A stretch of DNA of 54,532 nt from an uncultured Nodularia sp. (GTDB lineage: Bacteria; Cyanobacteriota; Cyanobacteriia; Cyanobacteriales; Nostocaceae). Below are positions 1 to 8,333 of the stretch, piece after piece (position 1 is the stretch's first letter; every line of letters begins with the position of its first letter). Location: contig CAIWDD010000072.1 of NCBI GenBank assembly GCA_903911355.1, positions 1 to 54,532 of the forward strand, read 5' to 3'. The notes under the pieces are model-generated. The model worked only from the letters and a program-made list of their open reading frames with translations, was not told the DNA's origin and did no database searches. The translations under genes and the position numbers were made by a program.

Positions 1-1
1 C

Positions 2-136
2 CCCAACCTTGGTGGTGCTAAATTCGTTAAGTCTCCATCTGACGGGCTGGTAATGAGCCGGGACATAAATGGTGCGCGGGGGATTTTCCTTCGTGCATTG
101 GTTGATACGCCCTCTCTTAAAGAGTGTATTTGTTAG
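2..136 (+). pseudogene. tnpB: 3' end of an IS200/IS605 TnpB-type gene (truncated by window edge, probably decayed)
   Basis: The reading frame is open from base 2 to the TAG at 134-136. It encodes about 44 residues ending in the TnpB RuvC-III segment, with RDINGARGIFLRALVDTP clearly visible. TnpB is the RNA-guided nuclease of IS200/IS605 elements. In family members this segment follows a zinc finger whose second half reads Cys-x2-Cys-Gly. Here the same place reads S-P-S-D-G, so both cysteines are replaced, and the usual MDRD reads MSRD. This suggests a decayed copy. The 5' part lies outside the window, so whether the full gene is intact cannot be judged. Confidence 0.75.
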
Positions 137-386
137 TGAATGTTAGCAAAAAAGTATCGGTATCTAGGACTGAATATATGGCTAAAACTGCTTAGTACCA
201 GGTGATGGCAATTATTTTGTTAATATTTTCTTAAACGACATATAATTTTCTTAATTCCAGATTAGGAATAAACACCATCAAGTATTAAAAGTATTATTAG
301 TTACTATTGATCAAGGAGAATATATAAGTAGATTTTTGAACTAATGTTAATATACAATCATTTAACTCAGTATTTGATTTTGAATT
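137..386. other. AT-rich spacer after tnpB; transposon right end not resolved
   Basis: No gene is visible in these 250 bases. In intact IS200/IS605 elements the right-end hairpin and the omega-RNA 3' end lie just after tnpB. I see no convincing hairpin here, which agrees with a degenerate element. The promoter of the CHAD gene should lie in the second half but no clear boxes stand out. Confidence 0.4.
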
Positions 387-1364
387 ATGACATTGGTAGT
401 AAAACCCACAGTGAAAAGTATCAAGGAATATGCTTACCAGGCAATTCAACAACACCTGAAAAAAACTTTGAAATGGGAGACAGCAGTAAAAAAAGATGAG
501 GATCCAGAAGGATTGCATCAAATGCGAGTCGGGATGCGTCGCCTACGTACTGCAATCAGTAGGTTTGATTTGTTACTGAATTTACCGGAGTCAGCTAGTG
601 ACAAAAAAATCAGTAAAATTGCCAGATACTTAGGTAATCTCAGGGATATAGATGTACTTAAAGAAACTTTAGAAACCCTTTACCAACCATATTTACCTCC
701 CAAAGAACAAAAAATACTGGCAACAGCTTTAAATGTTTTAGGTAAACAACGCCAAAAGGCATTATCGCGAACGCGTAAAACATTACAAGGGAAAGCTTAC
801 AATGCTCTCAAACAAGGATTGTTACTTTGGTTAGATCAACCTATTTATAAACCTTTAGCATCTCTAAGCATTGAACAAGTGTTACCGGATTTACTTTTAC
901 CTGAAGTGAGTAGTTTTTTACTACATCCGGGGTGGCTAGTGGGGACTGATATTATAGATGCAGATGTAAAAGTTTGTACAAACTGGCCAGCAGAAAACAT
1001 AGAACAAGAGTTGACAACTAAAGGCGCCAGCATTCACAATTTACGTAAACAAGCCAAACGCCTGCGTTACCAAATGGAGTTATTTAGTGATTTATATGGC
1101 GAATCTTACGCAGCTTATCTTGCGGAAGTCAAAAGTATCCAAGACATATTAGGAAAGATGCAAGATAGCGTGGTGATGGGTGAGTGGCTGGAAGATGTAT
1201 TCCAGTCACTTGATGCCCAACTAGCGACCCTCACCAGTTTATTAAAAGAAAATCGTTATCAAATGTGGCAGCAATGGCAACCTTTGCAAGAGCGCTATTT
1301 GCAAACTCAACATCGGCACAATTTTCATTTAACAGTACTCAACCTTATGGCTACACAAGATTGA
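387..1364 (+). CDS. CHAD domain protein
   Basis: The 325-residue protein is a CHAD domain (conserved histidine alpha-helical domain). The family signature HQMRVGMRRLRTAISRF occurs near residue 45, and a second conserved stretch, IHNLRKQAKRLRYQMELF, near residue 213. CHAD domains are helical bundles with basic, histidine-rich faces that bind inorganic polyphosphate and often accompany CYTH polyphosphatases. No CYTH domain is fused or adjacent, so this is a stand-alone CHAD protein, probably cytoplasmic and polyphosphate-granule associated. The ATG at 387 is the first in frame and has no obvious Shine-Dalgarno. Domain assignment is secure; the polyphosphate role is inferred from the family. Confidence 0.88.
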   Translation: MTLVVKPTVKSIKEYAYQAIQQHLKKTLKWETAVKKDEDPEGLHQMRVGMRRLRTAISRFDLLLNLPESASDKKISKIARYLGNLRDIDVLKETLETLYQPYLPPKEQKILATALNVLGKQRQKALSRTRKTLQGKAYNALKQGLLLWLDQPIYKPLASLSIEQVLPDLLLPEVSSFLLHPGWLVGTDIIDADVKVCTNWPAENIEQELTTKGASIHNLRKQAKRLRYQMELFSDLYGESYAAYLAEVKSIQDILGKMQDSVVMGEWLEDVFQSLDAQLATLTSLLKENRYQMWQQWQPLQERYLQTQHRHNFHLTVLNLMATQD

Positions 1365-1452
1365 GAATTTGCTTGCCCCATGACATGTACAATTGTATTC
1401 GCCCCCAGTGGAGGAAGCCCCCACTGATTGCTTGCTGGTAAGTCTAGTGAAG

Positions 1453-2394
1453 CTAACCAATTAATTTTTGCCAGGTCATTTGTCCAACAATACCATCAGC
1501 AAGTAAACCATTTTGTCTTTGATATGCCCTAATGGCTGTTCTTGTCTGGGGTCCATAGATACCATCCACACCAGCACCGACACGGTGTTGTAGATATCTC
1601 ACAACTTCACCGCCAGCGTGGTTAGGTCTGACTATTCGTTTAGCCAAAATCAGATTAATCGCATTCCAGGTACTTGTGTCTGCAACTCCAGTGGGTGATA
1701 GTCCGACAATATTCTGAAAATTGACTGTTGCCGAGCTTGTGGCCTGTCCCATGATGTTATCTTCTACCAAAGGCCTACCATTACTATCGGTAATTTGTAA
1801 TTGGTTTAAGGTTCTTTGCAGTCTGATAACTGTAGTGTCTATATTCAACTCTTCATCTGGCACCGGATTAACAGGGGTGCTAGGCAGTTCACCCGTCAAG
1901 CCTTTGACGATGGCATTAGCAGTTGCCTCCGATTCAAAGATATTCATATCTGTGGGTGAATCAATAAAGCAGCATTCTATAAGAATGGCAGGCATCCTAG
2001 TATTTTTCAGGACATATAAGTGAGATCCACTTTTAACCCCACGATTAAAAAATCCTAATTTGACAATTTCATTTAACACCGGTTGAGCAATTTTCCTTCC
2101 AGCATCACTAGTTGCAAATACTTCTGTACCATTAGCCCGACCATTAAAAGCGTTAAAATGTATGGAGACAAAAACTTCAACCTTGTTAGTATTGGCGGTA
2201 TTAATTCTTTGGAATAGTGAATTCGAGACGGAAGTAGACCTATCTGGTTTGCAGACTATGACTTCATGTCCCAAAGCCCTTAACTTTGAGATAACTCTAT
2301 TCCCCACATCTGTATTTAAAACATCCTCAGATTTGATCCCAACAGCACCTGTGTCTGGAGGCGAATTATGACCAATATCAATGCCAAATTTCAT
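1453..2394 (-). CDS. N-acetylmuramoyl-L-alanine amidase with two peptidoglycan-binding domains
   Basis: Residues 1-170 form an Amidase_3 domain that cleaves the amide bond between N-acetylmuramic acid and L-alanine. The metal ligands are visible: IDIGHN at the N terminus, SIHFNAF near residue 136, and the catalytic Glu in IECCFID near residue 168. After a linker of about 20 residues come two PG_binding_1 modules (about 195-250 and 258-312), each with the typical hydrophobic repeat pattern and ending in DGIVGQMTWQKL. No signal peptide is visible, so either export is non-classical or it acts on cell lysis or after another route. The gene stands alone and is convergent with the CHAD gene. Confidence 0.88.
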   Translation of the reverse strand: MKFGIDIGHNSPPDTGAVGIKSEDVLNTDVGNRVISKLRALGHEVIVCKPDRSTSVSNSLFQRINTANTNKVEVFVSIHFNAFNGRANGTEVFATSDAGRKIAQPVLNEIVKLGFFNRGVKSGSHLYVLKNTRMPAILIECCFIDSPTDMNIFESEATANAIVKGLTGELPSTPVNPVPDEELNIDTTVIRLQRTLNQLQITDSNGRPLVEDNIMGQATSSATVNFQNIVGLSPTGVADTSTWNAINLILAKRIVRPNHAGGEVVRYLQHRVGAGVDGIYGPQTRTAIRAYQRQNGLLADGIVGQMTWQKLIG

Positions 2395-2593
2395 CTGTTG
2401 AACCTCTAGTTTTGCTTCTAAGTTCTAGTTTATTCTGGTTATACTAGGCTAATTATCAGGTTGTGAACTACGCCACCCTAGAATCTGTCAAGATTTAGCT
2501 GCGGGTGATTAAAATTCAGCTAAATTTCCTGGGTTGCTACCATACTAGGCGTAAATTTGAGTTAGCATAACCTTGGGTGTTTGGAGAAAGGCG

Positions 2594-3214
2594 ATGAGGA
2601 ACAAAAAATTGAGTCAAGCTGGGAATTCCCAAGGTAGTTCAACTCTGGGAAGATTTGAGAGTAAAAGGATGCATTTGACAACGCCAATTTTGGCTATAGC
2701 TGGATTTTTGGCGATGATGATCCCCAATCCCAGTGTGGCTGTCTCTAACGCTAATGATTACCGTGTCTGTACAGCTCGACTGTTGGATTTGGGACTAACT
2801 GAACAGGCTGTATCACAAGGATGTGCAAAAGCACTGCGTCCGAGAGACTTATCGGCTTGCGTGGTGAGAATTAATCAGCAAACTCAAATTAGTGCCGTAG
2901 ATGCTCTATCTTCCTGTGAGCAATCCCGGCGACCCCAAGATTTATCTACTTGTGTTGTTGATGTCAGTACTAATACCGAAAAAACCGTAGACACAAAAGT
3001 CTTAAATTACTGTCTGCGTAGTTTGTTACCTGAGCGTTTCGCTCAGTGTGTGGTGGGTTTACGTAGTGTGATGGATATTGCACCTACCCAAGCAATGGAT
3101 ACTTGTATTGATGCCAGTGACAGTGTGAGTGGCTTTTCACCTCCATCTGCATCGCCTAGAGTTCCCACAAAATTTAGTCCTTCTTTTGAGGTCACTCCCA
3201 TTGTAGATTATTGA
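2594..3214 (+). CDS. Secreted protein with four Cys-containing repeats, unknown function
   Basis: I do not recognise a named family. From this start the protein has 206 residues: a basic N terminus, then a hydrophobic segment (LAIAGFLAMMIP) ending near SVAVSN that looks like a signal peptide. The body is built of about four repeats of roughly 33 residues with a LRPRDLSACVV-like core, in which cysteines recur at fixed spacing and could pair in the periplasm. The C-terminal 30 residues are Pro/Ser rich. I prefer ATG 2594 because GGAG lies 8 bases upstream; an in-frame TTG at 2573 lacks a ribosome-binding site. ATG 2669, directly before the hydrophobic segment and preceded by AAAAGG, is a real alternative that would give a shorter, more normal signal peptide. 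Confidence 0.7.
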   Translation: MRNKKLSQAGNSQGSSTLGRFESKRMHLTTPILAIAGFLAMMIPNPSVAVSNANDYRVCTARLLDLGLTEQAVSQGCAKALRPRDLSACVVRINQQTQISAVDALSSCEQSRRPQDLSTCVVDVSTNTEKTVDTKVLNYCLRSLLPERFAQCVVGLRSVMDIAPTQAMDTCIDASDSVSGFSPPSASPRVPTKFSPSFEVTPIVDY

Positions 3215-3248
3215 GTAATCGAATAAATTAGCTGTATGAAGTACCCCG

Positions 3249-3265
3249 CCCCATGGTGGATGGGG
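3249..3265 (+). terminator. Short GC hairpin after the Cys-repeat gene
   Basis: CCCCAT pairs with ATGGGG around the loop GGTGG, 35 bases after the stop codon. Only two T follow, so it is at best a weak terminator. A second small hairpin (ATGGCA/TGCCAT, 3294-3314) follows it. Confidence 0.3.
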
Positions 3266-3388
3266 TTCCCTGCTCCATGGAGAAAGTCAGATAATGGCAC
3301 CATACAAATGCCATGAGATCAGGGATTTGTCAGTAACAAACTATGTTAATGAGCTCAGACATTGGTGATAAATTCACTTACCTCTAGA

Positions 3389-3594
3389 TTAGGCGCGGGT
3401 ATGCTCCCTAGCACCGAGGACTAAAAGTTAAAACCTCTTGCTTGTGAGTTTTTTAAGTGTTTTATCCCGGTTTTACCCCGCACTGCCAGGAGTTGATACT
3501 CTCCAGTCCCCAGAGGTGGACATTCCTGGTTTCAGGGAAGCACTTAAAACTATTTGTTCTCCCCTAGATGCCATCGCCCCCTCTAGGTGCCTAA
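3389..3594 (+). ncRNA. Candidate structured RNA, rod-and-bubble fold reminiscent of 6S RNA
   Basis: This stretch lies between two convergent genes, has no ORF, and folds by eye into nested helices. An outer stem pairs 3389-3396 with 3587-3594 (8 bp, one G-U). A 9-bp perfect stem pairs 3451-3459 with 3541-3549. An apical stem pairs 3486-3491 with 3524-3529. Each strand of the large internal loop carries a small hairpin: 3416-3419 with 3434-3437, and 3564-3568 with 3582-3586. A closing stem, central bubble with side hairpins and long apical arm in about 206 nt is the general architecture of 6S RNA. A weak promoter-like pair (TTGGTG at 3363, TAGATT at 3385, spacing about 17) would start transcription at the outer stem. 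Strand and identity are inferences; I cannot match it to a known family by sequence. Confidence 0.35.
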
Positions 3595-3685
3595 AAGCGT
3601 AGTCACTTCAGCAGCGTTGCAGCGAAAGAGCAGCCCCTACCTTTAGAGTATAGTATTCATATTTACATCCCACTGTCATAGTAAA

Positions 3686-3707
3686 AGGTGTTAATGCCAT
3701 AACACCT
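3686..3707 (-). terminator. Terminator hairpin of hetR
   Basis: AGGTGTTA and TAACACCT form a perfect 8-bp stem with a 6-base loop, starting 7 bases beyond the hetR stop codon. Read on the minus strand it is followed by TTTTAC, a short U-tract. Confidence 0.6.
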
Positions 3708-3713
3708 CGACTA

Positions 3714-4637
<924 letters not shown>

Positions 4638-4770
4638 TTACAGATTTGTTAGTCACACAGTAATAAGTATTATACATCCAATTGCCGCCAGTGTCTTCAG
4701 TTTCCGGCTAATTATCCTTATTATCCTTGAATTCCCAATTTTTTGGGAGTCGTACATGATAATCGAGTAG

Positions 4771-4784
4771 GTATATCTGACTAC
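4771..4784. promoter_or_regulatory. NtcA-like site GTA-N8-TAC upstream of hetR
   Basis: The bases GTA TATCTGAC TAC match the NtcA consensus GTAN8TAC exactly, about 160-170 bp before the hetR start codon. NtcA is the global nitrogen regulator that acts with HetR. A TAN3T box (TATCAT) follows on the hetR strand but at about 9 bases, closer than the usual 20-24 for an NtcA-activated promoter. The motif is short enough to occur by chance. Confidence 0.35.
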
Positions 4785-4875
4785 AATAACTCTAGCATGG
4801 ATTCAATAAGATTCCAGCATTCGTCGGTTGTTTACAGATTTCCATTCGTGGTTGGGACTTATTTAGCCATAGGGC

Positions 4876-4896
4876 GAACCTAATGCCATTAGGTTC
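4876..4896. promoter_or_regulatory. Perfect 9-bp palindrome upstream of hetR
   Basis: GAACCTAAT and ATTAGGTTC are perfect inverted repeats around the loop GCC, 263-283 bp before the hetR start. It could be a dimeric protein operator or, if transcription starts further upstream, a leader hairpin. It has no T-tract, so a terminator role is unlikely. Confidence 0.5.
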
Positions 4897-4953
4897 ACAG
4901 ACAGCTTTGCCAAGTTGTAACCCAGTTGGTTAAAACTTTCAGCATTTTTTGGG

Positions 4954-4959
4954 AGTATA
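4954..4959 (-). promoter_or_regulatory. -10-like TATACT upstream of hetR
   Basis: Read on the minus strand this is TATACT, close to the sigma-70 -10 consensus, and would place a start about 330 bases before the hetR ATG. No good -35 element is visible, so it may need an activator. The adjacent 13-mer (4944-4956) recurs at 4738-4750. Confidence 0.3.
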
Positions 4960-5468
4960 GGCAGTTGCTCTAAGGTAAAGTTATCTACCTAAAATTTAGC
5001 AGATAATTCTCAGTTCAACATACATTTTATTTTCTTAGAATATGATATTCTTTTTTGGCTTGGTTTTGTATTAATTTTATATAAAGTCATCAATTTTCAA
5101 CACCCACCTCAATAGCATCAAAATGCTTAATATACAATTATTTGTCAAGATTCCCTGATATTTACCCAAAGATGATCACTTATAGCCTCATTAGCTCTTT
5201 GGGCTGGACATGATCGCGAATAAATCTCTGATTCTCTGAAAGTACTAGGCTAGGAAAATAAGTAAGTATTAATACTCTATATATAATTAATATCAATATA
5301 GTCCCCGAATAATTTATCTGAAAATCGGTTAACAAAGGACGACACAAGTAAGCTACGTTGGGGCATCGGGGATGTAGGCTAAAGGAGTCGTGACAGCTAG
5401 TATGGTTTTCCCCAGGTAGTCTTGTGTAAGGTCTGTACTTTGTGTCATTTTGCCAATTAGAAAAAGTT

Positions 5469-7781
5469 CTAACGGGAGGGGATCATTTTCTCCAAACTGT
5501 AAGCTGCTACGCCAATTGTTACAAATAACACTCCCATAACTTGCACAACTGCCAAGCTTTCCTGAAGTATTAAAGCACCAAAAACTACAGTTAAAATTGG
5601 CACACCAGCTCCGATAATCGCTGATCGTAAAGCACCTAATTTACGTATACCAACATTGTTGAGGACATAACCTACTAGAGTGAGAACGCCCAAAATAAAA
5701 GCAATCAAAATAAGTTCCAGCAAATTAGATGGCTCAACACTAATATTCAAGTTTCTTGGTAAAGGTAGCATCAAACAGATAAAGCTCAACAGGAACATGG
5801 TGCTAAAATTAACTAACGTAAAAGACACTGGATGCAGTTTACTAGCACATATCCTTGTCAAAATCACGTAGCATGCAAAAGCTAAACCAGCTAAAATCCC
5901 CGTGGTGCTTCCCAGATTAAAAATACTCGTACCTAGGGTACTAGAACCGCCTAAAACCATTAATTCACCGCATAAAATAGCAACCATAGCAGCAAATCGG
6001 AATCCATCAGGGCGATCGCTGAACAGTAACCATGAGAGAAATCCGCTGATCATGGGGTAGACAAAGAACAAAGCGATCGCCATTCCAGTAGCTACCTGAC
6101 CAATAGCAAGGTAGATCAGCACCTGAGATACAAACAGAAAACAACCACTGGCGATCGACATCTGTAAAATTCTTTGTTTCTTCAGACTACGATTCGGAGT
6201 AGAGTTACCACCTAATGATTCCACCAGAGTTTGTATATCTTGCCATACTTGTGGATGCATCATGGGAGCCAAGAGCAACATTAGTGGCACAACCACCAGC
6301 AGACGTAGCATTAAAATTAAAAATATATTTCCCAGTGTTGGCGAAATAACTCCCTGTATCTCCAAAACTCCCAAATTGTCCTGAGGTTTAAAAAACATCC
6401 ACTTGATGACTATGTTGTATAGGGATGATACGACTGTTGACAACACAACCAGCAAGAAACCGACCTGGACTGGCGAAAACCTGCGGGAGCTAACTGACCG
6501 TCGTGATGGGGGTTTTACTTCTGGACTAGTTGCTGGTTCAGAACTAAGGGTTTTAGTCTTGGGTTCAGATAAAGTACTAGTTAATAAACTCGACTCCCTC
6601 ACCTCTGGTGGTGATGGGGTTTCAGGTTCCAAAGGTTCCGTACTAGGTAATAAACTCGACTCCCTCACCTCTGGTGGTGATGGGGTTTCAGGTTCCAAAG
6701 GTTCCGTACTAGTTAATAAACTCGACTCCCTCACCTCTGGTGGTAATGGGGTTTCAGGTTCTAAAGGTTCCGTACTAGGTAATAAACTCGACTCCCTCAC
6801 CTCTGGTAGTGATGGGGTTTCAGGTTCTAAAGGTTCCGTACTAGGTAATAAACTCGACTCCCTCACCTCTGGTGGTGATGGGGTTTCAGGTTCAGACACA
6901 TCTCTATCGGGTAGAGAATTTGGTTTAGTCCCCAGAGATGATATTGTGTTCGACGATAAACCTAGTGTAGGAAGATCAATACTGTTACTTTCTGATAAAT
7001 CTCCAGTAGAAGGCTCGCTGCTGCTAGTCTCGATTACTCCTGACTGTAAATGTGTCTGAGAAGAACGGGGTAGCTGTGACTCCGATGGGTGTAAGATGGT
7101 AGGAGGTGATGCTTTGACTGCTGATCTAGAGATTTCCTCCATGGTTTTGACCAGTTCAGCACGCAGATGATTAATCAACTCCTGTGCCATCACTTCCCCT
7201 TGCTGCTGTTGGCTCTGCACTTGAGACAACTGTTGAGAAAGATGATTTTGATAACTTTTCAGATCCTGTTGTAAGGAGTTAAGGGTAATAATCAGGGTAT
7301 CATTCAAAGTAGCAAGCATCTGTTCAACATTCTGACTGTTGTTCCCTGCTGACTGAATAGCAGGTGTTTCCTGAGAATCACCTTCTACTGATTTGCGAGC
7401 TAAACTGGCCAGTGATAATTGCAGTTGCGAAGATATATGTTTTGCTAAGGCTTCTGATAACTGACGGATTAACACTTGCTGTTCGGTGATTTGCCTTACC
7501 TTTTGTAAGTGTTCTTTTTCCTCTAATAACTGCTGAATTTCGTCAGATAAACGACTTTTATCCGCCTGAAGCCGTTTTATTTCTTCCTGTAAGGATCTGA
7601 GCACATTTTGCTGGAGACTTTCTAAGTCCTCCACTACAGCCCATAAAGCTGTCTCTGCTGCTCTGGATAGATCACCTCTAACTCGCGGGTTGTCTGGTCG
7701 CTTTTCAAATCGCCCCATTAGCTTCTCACCTCTAACACCTGGAAGATAAAGCTCCTTTTTGTCAACTGGCTTGGTACTCAT
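5469..7781 (-). CDS. DMT (EamA) transporter with a long coiled-coil and repeat-rich N-terminal extension
   Basis: The C-terminal part (about 435-765) is a complete ten-helix drug/metabolite transporter with two EamA halves, starting GFLLVVLSTVVSSLYNIVIK. Such permeases export metabolites or drugs across the inner membrane. The extra 430 residues are unusual. They comprise a basic start, a Leu/Glu/Gln-rich coiled coil (about 50-120 and 150-215), a Ser/Pro linker, and five near-identical 22-residue tandem repeats (297-402) with the core PETPSPPEVRESSLLP. The whole is 770 residues against about 300 for a normal EamA protein, and is one uninterrupted frame. The coiled coil suggests oligomerisation or a partner. 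Substrate unknown. The gene stands alone between hetR and the phosphate permease. Confidence 0.8.
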   Translation of the reverse strand: MSTKPVDKKELYLPGVRGEKLMGRFEKRPDNPRVRGDLSRAAETALWAVVEDLESLQQNVLRSLQEEIKRLQADKSRLSDEIQQLLEEKEHLQKVRQITEQQVLIRQLSEALAKHISSQLQLSLASLARKSVEGDSQETPAIQSAGNNSQNVEQMLATLNDTLIITLNSLQQDLKSYQNHLSQQLSQVQSQQQQGEVMAQELINHLRAELVKTMEEISRSAVKASPPTILHPSESQLPRSSQTHLQSGVIETSSSEPSTGDLSESNSIDLPTLGLSSNTISSLGTKPNSLPDRDVSEPETPSPPEVRESSLLPSTEPLEPETPSLPEVRESSLLPSTEPLEPETPLPPEVRESSLLTSTEPLEPETPSPPEVRESSLLPSTEPLEPETPSPPEVRESSLLTSTLSEPKTKTLSSEPATSPEVKPPSRRSVSSRRFSPVQVGFLLVVLSTVVSSLYNIVIKWMFFKPQDNLGVLEIQGVISPTLGNIFLILMLRLLVVVPLMLLLAPMMHPQVWQDIQTLVESLGGNSTPNRSLKKQRILQMSIASGCFLFVSQVLIYLAIGQVATGMAIALFFVYPMISGFLSWLLFSDRPDGFRFAAMVAILCGELMVLGGSSTLGTSIFNLGSTTGILAGLAFACYVILTRICASKLHPVSFTLVNFSTMFLLSFICLMLPLPRNLNISVEPSNLLELILIAFILGVLTLVGYVLNNVGIRKLGALRSAIIGAGVPILTVVFGALILQESLAVVQVMGVLFVTIGVAAYSLEKMIPSR
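6570..6893 (-). repeat. Five 66-bp tandem repeats inside the DMT fusion gene
   Basis: A 66-bp unit (22 codons) is repeated about five times with only a few base changes per copy, such as GGTGGTGATG versus GGTAGTGATG and ACTAGGT versus ACTAGTT. The near identity at DNA level means recent expansion or homogenisation, and copy number is likely to vary between strains. Confidence 0.9.
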
Positions 7782-8333
7782 ACTCAGTTTCTGGATTTTG
7801 TCAGACTGGCTGAAAACTTTCGTAGAAACTGCAGACCTAAAGGTAATTTTGTCATGCTGAGTGCCCGGTTGGCAAAGTATCTAAATTTATTTATTTACAT
7901 AACAGCCATACTATACTCTGTTATCTTCACTATCACAGAACTGCTTTTCATGACAGACTTATCTAAATTAACGGTTCTCTACGGAGAATTGATGAGGGAA
8001 AAACATCATACCCCATATAAATACTGTTTTTTCTGGCAGTAACAGGAATTCCTAACAACTTATGAGTAAGTATATTAAGACGACCGTATGAAAAAAGTTA
8101 TGGGCTTGTATGTTAGTTTTGTCTGAATGCATCTTGTGTGACAAGTTACATTATTAATATGTATTAAACTCGTAATCACCAGAAATTTCCAGTATAATTA
8201 TCCTCTATAAACTATTTTAATCAATTAACTGTTATTCTGCAAAAACACATTCTGCTTTTGGCGTTGTAGCAACATGAGTTTGAGGTAGAAGGTAGATAAG
8301 TATCAGTTGATGAACATAAATAAAGAATATATA
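7782..8333. other. 552-bp AT-rich spacer
   Basis: The spacer lies between the start of the DMT fusion and the stop of the phosphate permease, both on the minus strand. I see no clear terminator or promoter. A 62-codon ORF at 7854-8042 (+) is probably chance. Confidence 0.5.

Noticed and set aside
2573-2593. TTG start for the Cys-repeat protein
   Set aside because: The ATG at 2594 has GGAG 8 bases upstream; the TTG has none.
6570-6893. Tandem repeats considered as a CRISPR array
   Set aside because: There are no unique spacers; the units abut directly and keep an open reading frame with 22-residue period.
6403-7059. 218-codon ORF on the strand opposite the DMT fusion gene
   Set aside because: It is the antisense of the 66-bp tandem repeats; repeats with no stop in one phase keep the opposite strand open too.
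7854-8042. 62-codon plus-strand ORF with a hydrophobic N terminus and an upstream AAAGG
   Set aside because: The composition matches AT-rich spacer, no conserved motif is visible, and it opposes the strand of both neighbours. Chance ORF is more likely.
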